Shown here piece after piece: positions 43,785-52,902 of a stretch of DNA of 64,000 bases. The notes under the pieces are model-generated. The model ran no database searches, had not been told where the DNA came from, and saw nothing but the letters and a program-made list of their open reading frames with translations. The position numbers and the translations under genes are program-made. The DNA is taken from positions 1,302,001 to 1,366,000 of the forward strand of contig NZ_CP059162.1 in assembly GCF_013466605.1 (NCBI RefSeq), written 5' to 3'. Source of the stretch: Pseudomonas chlororaphis subsp. aurantiaca (GTDB taxonomy: Bacteria; Pseudomonadota; Gammaproteobacteria; Pseudomonadales; Pseudomonadaceae). The stretch's first letter is position 1, and every line of letters begins with the position of its first letter.

Positions 43785-46055
43785 ATGGCGGACGATAAGT
43801 TTTCGCTCAAGTTCACCGCCGTCAAGGAAGGCTGGTTGACGTTCGGTGACATCAGGTCGGTCGACCTGAACACGCCCGTCGCGAGCATCGCGCCGTCGGG
43901 TGGATTGGCAGCCCAGCCCAAGGATCGACTACCCGGTCTTGACCGGGCACTGGATACCCTCAGCGCCGATATCGGGTTGCTGGTGACCAGCCTCGACGCC
44001 CTGAACCTGACCCTGTCGTCGCAACGTCTACGGCAGGCAGTGGTGGTCGGCCAGTCTGCTGGCGCCAAGGGGGAGCCGGCAGGTGGACAAAAAGGTGCGG
44101 GCAAGGCAGGCGGCATCGAGCCGCCGAACCTGCTCAAGCCTGCGATCAGCATGAGTTCGGCGATGGCCGATCTGGGGCGCGTACTTGATCTCTCGCCATC
44201 TCGGCGCGCGGAGGTGGTACGGGAGAACCAGCGGATGGCCAGCGCGCCGCTGATAGCCGCTGGAGGGACGACCGCCGTCGATCTGGCGAAGGTCGAATAT
44301 GCGGCAGCCAAGGCAGGCATCGGCAGTGATCAGCACTCTGCGCAAGACAAGCAGCAGGCGTTGCTGACCTTTGCCGGAGCCGCGGCGATTACTGCAACGG
44401 CATTCAAGGTATCGGCCACCGATGCCGGGGAGATGATGGCCGGCTGGCGTACGTCGATGAACCTCGACGCCAAACAGGCCCTCGATCTCGCGGATGCGAC
44501 CAATCACCTGGGCAAGGCCCCGGGGGATGCCGAAGCCGCAGATATTGGCGCTATTCTCCAGCGTCATGGTAGCGCTGCGGCCTCGGCCAGGTTGGCGCCC
44601 GAGCAAGCGGCGGCGCTTTCGGCGGCGTTGCTCAATAGTGGTACATCGAAGGCCGATGCAGGCCTGGCGTTCAGTAACATCGTCACTGCCCTGGGCAAGG
44701 GCGAGCAGGCTTCCGCGGCTCAGCGAGTCGCCTGGAGCGAACTGAAGCTGGATCCCCGGGCGGTCGCCGACGGGCTGCGCGAGAACGCCCAGGGTACAGT
44801 GATATCGGTGTTGGCAGCCTTGAATGCGCAACCCGCCGAGAAACGCTCGACACTGGCCGGTGCGTTATTTACCGAAGGCGATCAGGCGGCATTGCGCCTG
44901 TCGCGGAACCTGCCAGAGGTTCAGCAAACCTTCTCCCAGGTGGCCGACAAAGGCCAATACGCTACATCGGAGCTGGGTGACAAGGGTTCGGTACGGCAGT
45001 CCGCATTGGCGCAGTCGAAGACCCAGCAAACCACCTGGAACTGCTTCGAGGCGCGCACCGAGCGACTGTCCACTGCCGTGGGCAACGCGTTGGCACCGGT
45101 AGTCGACAGTACGCTTGCTCCTCTTGGCGAGTTGGTGGATGGCCTCAGCGAACTGGCCGAAACCTTTCCCAAGGTCACGGCCGGCCTCGTGCTGCTCGGC
45201 GCGGCGCTGAGGTTGTTGGTCAGCAAGCAGGGCAAGGCGGTGGTAGACGAGGTGTTCAACCGCGGCGCCAAACGCATCCTCGACGGTGCAGGCGCTCGCC
45301 AGCCCGGCGCTCCAGGTCCTTCGGGCGGTCCCAGTGCTCCGAGTACCCCGAGCGGTCCGAGCATAGATGTTCCCCAGGAACAACGTTCCAAAGGCAAGGC
45401 CGCAAGGAGGGCCGCTAAAAAGTCTGCCCAGAAAACGCCGAAAGCCACGGCCGCTGTTCCACATGCAGGTTCGTCCTTTGCTTTCGGTCTGTCCGGGTCG
45501 CAGGCCTCGGTTCGTTCCCTGAGCCGCAGGGCTCCAGGGCCGGCGAAGTACCTCGGCGCCGCGGTGGATGTCGCCGAAGGCCTGGTGACCGGCGATACCC
45601 AGATGCTCGCTTCTGGCCTGGGAACCGCTGGTGGCGGCTGGGCGGGAGCCTCCGCGGGGGCTGCCCTCGGCGGGGCGATCGGCAGTGTCGTGCCCATTAT
45701 CGGAACGGCTCTCGGTGCGGCCGTCGGTGGACTGTTCGGCGGCTATTATGGCGGTGACTACGGCGCCAGCCTGGGCGACAAGCTCGGCGCTCTGGTCGAT
45801 CGCCTCAGCTCGCCGGAGCAGGTCAAGAACGACCTGGTGGGCGGCCAGCCGGCGAACCCGGCGGGTGCCGGCCAGGCAGTCAGCCCGCCGATCACCTTCG
45901 CCCCGGTCATTCAGATCAGCGGGCCTGATCAAGCCAGCTCCCAGCATATTGCCAACCTCGTGCTGCAACAGCTCAGGGCGCAGTTCATACCCTTGATGAT
46001 GACCGATCCACTCGCGGTAAGACGCGGTGCCGCCCTGAGCGATGGAGGTGTTTGA
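43785..46055 (+). CDS. Tape measure protein (tailocin 1)
   Basis: The 756-residue protein sets tail length. It has a helical N-terminal two-thirds, a Pro/Ser/Lys-rich linker (about 505-565), and a glycine-rich hydrophobic region (about 600-665, with GAALGGAIGSVVPIIGTALG) that may insert in membranes. It starts 6 bases after the E' stop. By the usual 1.5 angstrom per residue rule the tube would be near 110 nm. Confidence 0.9.
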   Translation: MADDKFSLKFTAVKEGWLTFGDIRSVDLNTPVASIAPSGGLAAQPKDRLPGLDRALDTLSADIGLLVTSLDALNLTLSSQRLRQAVVVGQSAGAKGEPAGGQKGAGKAGGIEPPNLLKPAISMSSAMADLGRVLDLSPSRRAEVVRENQRMASAPLIAAGGTTAVDLAKVEYAAAKAGIGSDQHSAQDKQQALLTFAGAAAITATAFKVSATDAGEMMAGWRTSMNLDAKQALDLADATNHLGKAPGDAEAADIGAILQRHGSAAASARLAPEQAAALSAALLNSGTSKADAGLAFSNIVTALGKGEQASAAQRVAWSELKLDPRAVADGLRENAQGTVISVLAALNAQPAEKRSTLAGALFTEGDQAALRLSRNLPEVQQTFSQVADKGQYATSELGDKGSVRQSALAQSKTQQTTWNCFEARTERLSTAVGNALAPVVDSTLAPLGELVDGLSELAETFPKVTAGLVLLGAALRLLVSKQGKAVVDEVFNRGAKRILDGAGARQPGAPGPSGGPSAPSTPSGPSIDVPQEQRSKGKAARRAAKKSAQKTPKATAAVPHAGSSFAFGLSGSQASVRSLSRRAPGPAKYLGAAVDVAEGLVTGDTQMLASGLGTAGGGWAGASAGAALGGAIGSVVPIIGTALGAAVGGLFGGYYGGDYGASLGDKLGALVDRLSSPEQVKNDLVGGQPANPAGAGQAVSPPITFAPVIQISGPDQASSQHIANLVLQQLRAQFIPLMMTDPLAVRRGAALSDGGV

Positions 46056-46438
46056 TGCGACAGCAAATGGTGCTGGGCAGTTTTATTTTCGGCCAGTCGC
46101 GGGGGTTCGCTTACAGCTCTCTGGTGCGCAAGTCGAGTGGTGGTTGGGTGAGTCTGGAGATTCTCACCAGCAAGCCTAAATCCAGCCAGACCGGTCAGGG
46201 CCTGCAAGGGCTGACAATCAGTGGCAAGTCCATGCGTGCTATCGCCATGACGCGGCTCGATGAGTTGCGCGCCTTGCAGGCGTTGCGGGTGCCGCTGCCG
46301 CTGGTCGATGGCATCGGCCGCAACTGGGGTCTGTGGCGAATCGACAGTGTGTCCGAGAGCCAAAGCTACGTGATCGATGACGGCACGGCGATGGTCAACG
46401 ACTGGGTCATAGAACTGACGGAGTTCATCAATGCGTAA
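46055..46438 (+). CDS. Tail protein gpU
   Basis: The 127-residue protein (MRQQMVLGSFIFGQSRGFAY) matches P2 gpU, found at the upper end or baseplate hub of contractile tails. ATG 46055 overlaps the tape measure stop by one base. The stop lies 8 bases inside gene X. Confidence 0.9.
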   Translation: MRQQMVLGSFIFGQSRGFAYSSLVRKSSGGWVSLEILTSKPKSSQTGQGLQGLTISGKSMRAIAMTRLDELRALQALRVPLPLVDGIGRNWGLWRIDSVSESQSYVIDDGTAMVNDWVIELTEFINA

Positions 46439-46643
46439 GGTCAGAAGCATTGCCGGCGATTCGGTGAACCTGTTGCTCTACCGCGAGCTTGGTCGCAACG
46501 ACGATGCCGCCGAGGAAGCACTCTGGCGGCTCAACCCGGGGCTGGCCGAGCATGGGCCGGTGCTGCCGGCGGGGCTCTGGGTGAAACTGCCCGAGCTGGA
46601 GACCCGGCCGGTACTCGCTACGCCGGTATCGGCCTGGGATTAA
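46431..46643 (+). CDS. Tail protein gpX (LysM-like)
   Basis: The 70-residue protein resembles P2 gpX, which carries a LysM-like fold and binds the baseplate hub. RKVRSIAGDSVNLLLYREL and LNPGLAEHGPVLPAG are typical. It lies between U and D, the P2 order, overlapping U by 8 bases. Confidence 0.88.
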   Translation: MRKVRSIAGDSVNLLLYRELGRNDDAAEEALWRLNPGLAEHGPVLPAGLWVKLPELETRPVLATPVSAWD

Positions 46644-46652
46644 GGAGGCGAC

Positions 46653-47672
46653 ATGGCACTTGGATTTACGCCGTCGGTAGAGATCTACGGCGCCAACGCG
46701 GCGCTGCTCAATGAGCGTCTGGTGCAATGGCAGCACATCGACGCGGCCGGGATCGAATCCGATCAACTGACCCTGACCCTCGATACCGAAGGGCTCGACG
46801 GGTTGCCCAGCCTGGGCGGCCGCATCGGCTTTCGGGTCGGTTACCTGGAGTCGGGCATGGTGGACAAGGGGCAATTCATCATTGCCCGGCGTACACCCTT
46901 CCTGTACCCCATGCGCCTGGTGTTGGTGGCCACCGCCGCGCCGTTCAAGGAGAGCGACGAGACGGGTTTCAGGCGTCGCCGATCCGCCAGCTATGGGCCG
47001 ATCACCCTTGGCGCGCTGTTTCGTCAACTGGTCACCCGCCACGGGTTTTCGCCGCGGGTGGCGCCGGAGCTCGATGGGGTACAGATCGCCCATGTCGATC
47101 AGTCCAACGAAACCGACATGAGTTTTCTGACGCGCCTGGCCAGGGAGTACGGCGCGGTGACCAAACCGGTGAACGGCCTGTATGTGCTGGCTCGCAGCGG
47201 CCAGGTCAAATCCCTGTCGGGCCAGGCGCTGCCGGATGTGCGCTTGTCGGTGACCCGGGATAACCGCCCGGGGGATTCGGCCTTCATTTCGGCCAAGGTC
47301 GATGAGGAAAGTCGCTCGAAATTCCAGGGCTGCCAAAGCACCTGGTGGGACAGCGCTGCTGCCAAGGAGCGAGTGGTGCAAGTCGGTAGCGCGCCCTTCA
47401 ACAAGCTGGGCCAGCGCCGGGCCAGCGAGCAGGAAGCCCTGGCCGCGGCCATCAGCGAGATGCGCAGGCTGGAGCGTGAGGCGCGCAATATCCAGATCGA
47501 GTGCCCTGGCAACCCGGCGTTGTCGGCCGAGGGGCTGGTCCTGCTCGACGATACCTGGCCCGGCTTCATGCGGGGACGCTGGTCGATCAAGAAGGTGACC
47601 TCCAGCGGCTCTCGCACCCAGGGTTATCGCTGCACTCTCTCGGCCAAATGCCTGGAGCCCCAGCCGGACTGA
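46653..47672 (+). CDS. Baseplate hub protein gpD
   Basis: The 339-residue protein matches P2 gpD, the gp27-like hub on which the tail assembles (IAHVDQSNETDMSFLTRLAR is characteristic). It is the last gene of the tailocin 1 block; R2 pyocin has its endolysin next, but here a Mu-like tail block follows. The 180-base gap after it contains G/C runs and no ORF; no terminator was recognised. Confidence 0.9.
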   Translation: MALGFTPSVEIYGANAALLNERLVQWQHIDAAGIESDQLTLTLDTEGLDGLPSLGGRIGFRVGYLESGMVDKGQFIIARRTPFLYPMRLVLVATAAPFKESDETGFRRRRSASYGPITLGALFRQLVTRHGFSPRVAPELDGVQIAHVDQSNETDMSFLTRLAREYGAVTKPVNGLYVLARSGQVKSLSGQALPDVRLSVTRDNRPGDSAFISAKVDEESRSKFQGCQSTWWDSAAAKERVVQVGSAPFNKLGQRRASEQEALAAAISEMRRLEREARNIQIECPGNPALSAEGLVLLDDTWPGFMRGRWSIKKVTSSGSRTQGYRCTLSAKCLEPQPD

Positions 47673-47852
47673 GTATGCCCGGCGCAACGGCGGCCCGATC
47701 TCTCTGGCCGTCCGCAACCTTCCCCCTGTCACCCCCCTGATAAAGCTCAAGCGCATGTGGGGGGAGGGGAGCGTTCGCCCTTCGTGCATCCACCAATGGC
47801 TGCTGGGTATCGCCCTCGTTTTTCTTATCTCATTCGATTCTGGAGCTTCTTC

Positions 47853-48437
47853 ATGAAGATCACTCCGCTCCTCACGCAACTGCGCGATCACTGCCCCGGC
47901 CTGGCCAATCAGGTGGCCGTCGGCGTCGATCTCGCGCTGCTGCAAAGCAATACCGCGTTGCCCACCCCCAGTGCCCATGTGACGCCGATCGCCGATCTGG
48001 CCAGCCCGAGCAGCGGGCAGAACGTCACCCGCCAGGCCATCCGCGACCGCTTTGTGATCACCCTGGTACTGGATGCCAGCGACGGCCGGCAGGCGCTGGA
48101 GCAACTCGAAAGCCTGCGGGCCGAGTTGTGGCGGGCGCTGGTGGGGTTCAAGCCGGGCGCGGACTACAACCCGATCGAATACGACGGTGGCGAGCTGGTT
48201 TCGCTCAGTGCCACGCGGTTGTTCTATCAGCTGCGCTTTTTCGCCGAGTTCCAGCTGGGACGCAACCTGGCCAGCCAGCCGGCGGAAACCTGGCGTGAAC
48301 GTGAACTGGACGGCCTGCCGTCCTTTACCGGGGTCACGGTGCGGGTCGATGCCATCGATCCGGCGGACCCCAACCTGCAACACCCGGGGCCCGACGGGCG
48401 CCTGGAACTGACTTTCTCTGGAGACGTAACGCAATGA
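47853..48437 (+). CDS. Mu gp37-like tail protein (tailocin 2)
   Basis: The 194-residue protein (MKITPLLTQLRDHCPGLANQ) opens the Mu-like block and corresponds to gp37, a tail-terminator-like protein. ATG 47853 is preceded by TGGAGC; the longer in-frame start at 47757 lies in the intergenic stretch. The stop overlaps the next gene by 4 bases. Confidence 0.8.
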   Translation: MKITPLLTQLRDHCPGLANQVAVGVDLALLQSNTALPTPSAHVTPIADLASPSSGQNVTRQAIRDRFVITLVLDASDGRQALEQLESLRAELWRALVGFKPGADYNPIEYDGGELVSLSATRLFYQLRFFAEFQLGRNLASQPAETWRERELDGLPSFTGVTVRVDAIDPADPNLQHPGPDGRLELTFSGDVTQ

Positions 48438-48616
48438 GCAAACGCATCACTGTGCTGCCGGCCGCGGGCCGCGCCGTGCCGGACCCCGAAGCCGGCGACC
48501 TGCTGCCGCTGGAAGGCCGTGAAGTCGACGACAACGCCTGGTGGCGCCGGCGTCTGGCCGATGGCGATATCACCCTCAAGGCCGCGAAGGCGGCCAAACC
48601 ACAAGGAGCCAAATAA
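48434..48616 (+). CDS. DUF2635 protein (Mu gp38-like)
   Basis: The 60-residue protein (MSKRITVLPAAGRAVPDPEA, with DDNAWWRRRLADGD) belongs to the small DUF2635 family found right before Mu-type sheath genes. Its function is unknown. It overlaps gp37 by 4 bases and the sheath ATG by one base. Confidence 0.85.
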   Translation: MSKRITVLPAAGRAVPDPEAGDLLPLEGREVDDNAWWRRRLADGDITLKAAKAAKPQGAK

Positions 48617-50112
48617 TGGCGATCGGATTCAGCAATATTCCGGCGGACATTCGTGTGCCGCTGTTCTACGCCGAGATGGACAATTCGGCGGCCAATAGCG
48701 CGTCTTCGGCCATGCGTCGACTGATCGTGGCCCAGGTCAACGACAACGTCGCACCTGCCGAAACCGGCAAGCTGGTGCTGGTGTCCAGCGTCGCGCTGGC
48801 CAAGAACATCGGCGGTCAGGGCTCGATGCTCGCCTCCATGTACGAGACCTGGCGCAAGACCGACCCGATCGGTGAGATCTGGTGCCTGCCGCTGCACAAC
48901 GTCGAAGGCAGCGTGGCCAAGGCTGAGCTGAAGTTCACCGGCACCGCCAGCGAAAGCGGCGTGTTCAACCTGTATGTCGGTGGTGTGCGGGTTCAGGCCG
49001 CCATCGTCAATGCCGCCACCGCGGCTCAGGCCGCCAGCGCGCTGGCGCTGAAAATCAATGCCGCCGCCGACCTGCCGGTGAGCGCCGCCGCGGTCGAAGG
49101 CACCCTGACCCTGACCGCCAAATGGACCGGCGACAGCGCTAACGACATCAGCCTGCAGCTCAACCGCCTGGGCAAGAGCAATGGCGAAGAAACCCCGGCT
49201 GGCTTGAGCGTGACGGTCGGTAAAATGGCCGGTGGCGCCGGCGTGCCGGATCAGGTCGCTGCCCTGGCGGCCCTGGGCGATGAACCGTTCGAGTTCATCT
49301 GCATGCCGTGGACCGACACCGCGACCCTCAACGCCTGGCAAGCCGTCATGGATGACAGCACCGGTCGCTGGTCCTGGGCCAAGCAACTGTTCGGTCACGT
49401 CTACAGCGCCAAGCGCGGTACCGTCGGTACCCTGGTGGCGGCCGGTCAGGCACGCAACGACCAGCACATCACCATCCAGGCCCTGGAGCCGGGCGTACCG
49501 CAGCCGTTCTGGGTGCAGGCCGCCGCACTGGCCGCGCGCACCTCGGTGTTCATCTCCGCCGATGCCAGCCGTCCGACCCAGAGCGGCAGCCTGCCGGGTG
49601 TCGATCCGGCGCCGGCCAGCGAGCGTTTCACCCTGACCGAGCGTCAGTCGCTGCTCAGCTACGGCATCGCCACCGCCTACTACGAAGGCGGTTACGTGCG
49701 CATCCAGCGTTCGATCACCACCTACCAGAAGAACGCCTACGGCCAGGCCGACAACTCCTACCTGGACAGCGAAACCATGCACCAGTCGGCCTTTATCGTG
49801 CGCCGCCTGCAAAGCGTGATCACCAGCAAGTACGGGCGCCACAAACTGGCCGCCGACGGTACCCGCTTCGGTGCCGGCCAGCCGATCGTCACCCCGAGCA
49901 CCATCCGCGGCGAGCTGATCGCCCAGTACGCCAAGCTCGAACTGGAAGGCCATGTGGAGAACGCCGAGCTGTTCGCCGAGCACCTGATCGTCGAGCGCGA
50001 CAGCCAGGACCCGAGCCGGGTCAACGTGCTGTTCCCGCCGGACTACATCAACGGCCTGCGAGTGTTTGCGCTGCTCAACCAATTCCGTCTGCAGTACGAC
50101 GCGGCGGCCTAA
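48616..50112 (+). CDS. Tail sheath protein, Mu gpL-like
   Basis: The 498-residue contractile sheath subunit (MAIGFSNIPADIRVPLFYAE) is of the Mu/SfV type, longer than the P2-type sheath of tailocin 1 and only distantly related. It contains an inserted domain (about 110-230) and a conserved C-terminal region (LEGHVENAELFAEHLIVERD). The start at 48616 is preceded by AAGGAG. A hairpin lies between it and the tube gene. Confidence 0.93.
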   Translation: MAIGFSNIPADIRVPLFYAEMDNSAANSASSAMRRLIVAQVNDNVAPAETGKLVLVSSVALAKNIGGQGSMLASMYETWRKTDPIGEIWCLPLHNVEGSVAKAELKFTGTASESGVFNLYVGGVRVQAAIVNAATAAQAASALALKINAAADLPVSAAAVEGTLTLTAKWTGDSANDISLQLNRLGKSNGEETPAGLSVTVGKMAGGAGVPDQVAALAALGDEPFEFICMPWTDTATLNAWQAVMDDSTGRWSWAKQLFGHVYSAKRGTVGTLVAAGQARNDQHITIQALEPGVPQPFWVQAAALAARTSVFISADASRPTQSGSLPGVDPAPASERFTLTERQSLLSYGIATAYYEGGYVRIQRSITTYQKNAYGQADNSYLDSETMHQSAFIVRRLQSVITSKYGRHKLAADGTRFGAGQPIVTPSTIRGELIAQYAKLELEGHVENAELFAEHLIVERDSQDPSRVNVLFPPDYINGLRVFALLNQFRLQYDAAA

Positions 50113-50139
50113 GCCGAGCCGCTTTCACTGCGCTTTTCC

Positions 50140-50166
50140 AGCCCGCCCCGCGCGGGCTCATTTTTT
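50140..50166 (+). terminator. Intrinsic terminator between sheath and tube (tailocin 2)
   Basis: AGCCCGC and GCGGGCT pair across CCCGC and are followed by CATTTTTT. The downstream genes must be reached by partial readthrough or another promoter. It may adjust the ratio of the abundant sheath to later products. Confidence 0.75.
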
Positions 50167-50178
50167 GGGAGAAACACC

Positions 50179-50526
50179 ATGGGTCAACTGATTGCGGGCA
50201 CCTGCTACGTCAAAGTGGACGGCGCTCAACTGACCATCAACGGCGGCTGCGAGGCACCGCTGATGTCCGTGAAACGGGAAACCATCGTGCCGGGTTTCTA
50301 CAAGGAAACCGACATTGCCCCGTCCTTCAAGGTCACGGCGCTGCACACCCCGGACTTCCCGCTCAAGCAGCTGGTGGCCGGTTCCGACATGACCGTCACC
50401 TGCGAATTCAGCAACGGCAAGGTCTACGTCCTGGCCGGCGCCTACCTGGTGGAAGAGCCGGTTTCCAAGGGTGACGACGCGAGCATCGAACTGAAGTTCG
50501 AAGGCATCAAGGGGACCTGGCAATGA
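50179..50526 (+). CDS. Tail tube protein, Mu gpM-like
   Basis: The 115-residue protein (MGQLIAGTCYVKVDGAQLTI) matches the Mu-type tube family and stacks within the sheath. It is mostly beta strand, with SVKRETIVPGFYKE and ends KFEGIKGTWQ. GGGAGA lies just upstream. The stop overlaps the next start by 4 bases. Confidence 0.88.
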   Translation: MGQLIAGTCYVKVDGAQLTINGGCEAPLMSVKRETIVPGFYKETDIAPSFKVTALHTPDFPLKQLVAGSDMTVTCEFSNGKVYVLAGAYLVEEPVSKGDDASIELKFEGIKGTWQ

Positions 50527-50819
50527 GCGATAGCGTAAAGCTGCGTGTGGCCATCGAAGCCCACGGCGAACCGCTGACCGAACTGACCCTGCGCCGCCCG
50601 ACGGTGCAGCAAGTGCGGGCGATCAAGGCGCTGCCGTACAAGATCGACAAGAGCGAAGAAGTCAGCCTCGACATGGACGTCGCGGCCAAGTACATCGCGG
50701 TCTGTGCCGGCATTCCTCCGTCCTCGGTCAACCAGCTGGACCTGGCTGACCTCAACGCCCTGAGCTGGGCGGTCGCGAGTTTTTTCATGAGTGCGGCATC
50801 GGAGCCATCAGCGACCTGA
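50523..50819 (+). CDS. Tail assembly chaperone, Mu gp41-like (short form)
   Basis: The 98-residue short form (MSDSVKLRVAIEAHGEPLTE, then LTLRRPTVQQVRAIKALPY) is a single-domain tail assembly chaperone. A slippery heptamer TTTTTTC at 50780-50786 lies near its end, in the correct phase for a -1 shift, giving a longer form. It is shorter than the two-domain gpE of tailocin 1. Confidence 0.85.
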   Translation: MSDSVKLRVAIEAHGEPLTELTLRRPTVQQVRAIKALPYKIDKSEEVSLDMDVAAKYIAVCAGIPPSSVNQLDLADLNALSWAVASFFMSAASEPSAT

Positions 50820-50950
50820 TCGCGGTTGCCTATGACCTGGCCTGGTTCTGGAAGGTTGACCCCGAACAGATGATGGCCAGGCCACTGGATGTGCTCCGGG
50901 AGTCCCTGGAGCACGCGCAACGGATCAATGCGATGCAGCAGGTGCAGTGA
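50786..50950 (+). CDS. Frameshift extension of the gp41-like chaperone
   Basis: In the -1 frame the reading continues HECGIGAISDLIAVAYDLAW and runs to TGA 50948-50950 after ...AMQQVQ. The stop overlaps the tape measure ATG by one base. The extension is the same length as in tailocin 1 (165 bases from the slip codon to the end of the stop). Confidence 0.85.
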   Translation, partial: HECGIGAISDLIAVAYDLAWFWKVDPEQMMARPLDVLRESLEHAQRINAMQQVQ

Positions 50951-52902
50951 TGGCGAACATCAATCAAAGCTTGAATCAGACGAGCATCAAACAGCGCCTG
51001 AGCGTGACCCATGTGCAGACCACGGTGAACATGCTGGTGGTCATGCAAGGCATGCAGAAACTGGACGCCGAGCTGGGCGAGGTTCGTTCGAAAGTCAGCA
51101 ACTTCAAGAAAAGCATCGAAGACAGCGGCCTGGGCGGGCTGGATTTTTCCGACCTGATCAAGGGCGGTGGCCTGGCCGCGCCTTTCGTGGCGGGGGTCAA
51201 TTCCGCCATCGAATTCGAGAACCAGGCCGCGCGGGCCAAGCTGGTGGCGCAGGGCATCGAACCGCCCAAGGATGTGCTGGGCGAGACGGGCACCAACCTG
51301 AAGGCGTTCAGCGACAGCGTCGACGATATTTCGCAAAAGTTCGGCAGCGCTCTGCTGCCGGCGGTCAACTCGGTAGTGACCGCCGTGCAACCGCTGCTGG
51401 GCTTTGTGGCGAAGGTCATTGAAAGCAACCCGCAGCTGGTCCAGGGCCTTGCCGCCGGCGCCTTGGCCTTCACCGCGATCCGCGGCGCCATGACCCTGGC
51501 TTCGTCCGCCGTGACCCTGTTCAGCAGCGGCCTGCTGGCCTCGCCCATCGGCCTGATCGCCCTGGGAATCGCGGTTGCAGCGGGCCTGATCGTGGCCAAC
51601 TGGGAGCCGCTGTCGGCGTTTTTTGTCACCCTCTGGGCAAGCATCAAGGACGCCGCCACGCAACTGATGGCGGGGTTGAGGACTGTCTTCGGCTGGACCC
51701 CGCTGGGCATGGTGATCGCCAATTGGGGATCGATCACGGGCTTTTTCGCCGGTCTCTGGGAGCAGCTCAAGACGATGGCCGCGTCAGTGGGCGACTTCTT
51801 CAAGCAGGTGTTTTCCTGGACGCCGCTGGGGCTGGTGATTGAGAACTGGACGCCCCTGAGCGGCCTGTTTTCGGCGCTGTGGGAGTTGCTCAAGGCGTTG
51901 TCCGTCCCGGCGATGGACTTCCTCAAAGGCCTGTTCGACTGGACGCCGCTGGGGATGGTGATCAACAACTGGGGAGCGATCAGCGGCTTCTTCGCTTCGC
52001 TCTGGGCTGGCCTGCAAGGTCCGGCGCAACGGCTCAAGGCCTTCTTCATCGGGCTGTTCGACAGCTCGCCGCTGGGGCTGGTGATCAATAACTGGGGCGC
52101 CATCAGCGCCTACTTCGCCTCGCTCTGGGCCGGCCTGCAAGGTCCGGCGCAACGGGTGAAGGACTTCTTCGTCACCTTGTTCGATACCTCGCCACTGGGG
52201 ATGGTGATCAATAACTGGGGCACGGTCAGCACCTACTTCGACTCCATCTGGGCAACCCTGAAAAGCGCGGCGCAGGTCATCAAGGACTTTTTTGTCACCC
52301 TGTTCGAGTGGTCGCCCGTGGGGCAGGTCATCGCCAACTGGCAGCCCATCAGCGATGTGTTCGCGGCCCTCTGGGATGTGTTGAAAGCCCTGGCGGCGCC
52401 GGCCCTCGAGTTTATGCGCGGCCTGTTCGAGTGGTCGCCCCTGGGGCAGATCATCAAGAACTGGGAGCCGATCACCGAGTGGTTCAGCGGCTTGTGGCAA
52501 CGGCTGCAGGCGGTGATCGCACCGATCAGGGAACTGTTCGACGGCGGTTTCGCCGGCTTTGTCGCCCGCGTCACCGGCAAGGTGGAAAACCTCACCGAGG
52601 CGCAGCGGCAAACCAATGCCGAAGGCAAAGGCGCGCTGGCGCCGGCGTTTTTCGGTGGCGGCCAGCCGGCGCCGGCTTCTTCGGCGCTTTCCGGCGGCCT
52701 GCCGCAAAGCTCCAGCTCGCTGCTGCAACAGAGCGCGGCCAACAACCGCACGCAATTGCAGGGCGGGCTGACGGTGAGTTTCGAAAACGCCCCGGCGGGC
52801 CTGCGTACCAGCGCGCCGCAAATCAACCAACCCGGCGTGGCGCTGTCGTCGCGTGTCGGCTATCGCTCACTTTCGCTAGGAGGTTCCAATGAGCTGGCGT
52901 GA
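50950..52902 (+). CDS. Tape measure protein with 41-residue repeats (tailocin 2)
   Basis: The 650-residue protein governs tail length. Residues about 150-215 are hydrophobic and helical (LAAGALAFTAIRGAMTLASS). From residue 216 on, seven 41-residue units of the pattern NW-x-P-L/I-x10-W-x20-W/S-PLG-x-V-I follow, plus a partial eighth to about residue 533. A Gln/Ser/Ala-rich tail follows. The start overlaps the E' stop. By 1.5 angstrom per residue the tail is near 97 nm. Confidence 0.9.
   Translation: MANINQSLNQTSIKQRLSVTHVQTTVNMLVVMQGMQKLDAELGEVRSKVSNFKKSIEDSGLGGLDFSDLIKGGGLAAPFVAGVNSAIEFENQAARAKLVAQGIEPPKDVLGETGTNLKAFSDSVDDISQKFGSALLPAVNSVVTAVQPLLGFVAKVIESNPQLVQGLAAGALAFTAIRGAMTLASSAVTLFSSGLLASPIGLIALGIAVAAGLIVANWEPLSAFFVTLWASIKDAATQLMAGLRTVFGWTPLGMVIANWGSITGFFAGLWEQLKTMAASVGDFFKQVFSWTPLGLVIENWTPLSGLFSALWELLKALSVPAMDFLKGLFDWTPLGMVINNWGAISGFFASLWAGLQGPAQRLKAFFIGLFDSSPLGLVINNWGAISAYFASLWAGLQGPAQRVKDFFVTLFDTSPLGMVINNWGTVSTYFDSIWATLKSAAQVIKDFFVTLFEWSPVGQVIANWQPISDVFAALWDVLKALAAPALEFMRGLFEWSPLGQIIKNWEPITEWFSGLWQRLQAVIAPIRELFDGGFAGFVARVTGKVENLTEAQRQTNAEGKGALAPAFFGGGQPAPASSALSGGLPQSSSSLLQQSAANNRTQLQGGLTVSFENAPAGLRTSAPQINQPGVALSSRVGYRSLSLGGSNELA
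51595..52548 (+). repeat. Tandem 123-bp repeats in the tape measure gene
   Basis: Seven in-frame units of 123 bp run from 51595 to 52455, with a shorter eighth to about 52548. The encoded units share ANW/NNW at the start and PLG-x-V-I at the end. Units 4 and 5 are nearly identical at the DNA level (both contain TCGCTCTGGGC and GGCCTGCAAGGTCCGGCGCA), which points to recent duplication. Confidence 0.9.

Noticed and set aside
46428..48434. 668-codon open frame on the - strand across gpX, gpD and gp37
   Set aside because: Crosses three clear tail genes and lacks any recognisable motif; GC-driven shadow.
51595..52548. Regular repeats considered as a CRISPR array
   Set aside because: Unit length is 123 bp, in frame with a tape measure gene, with no constant repeat-spacer pattern.
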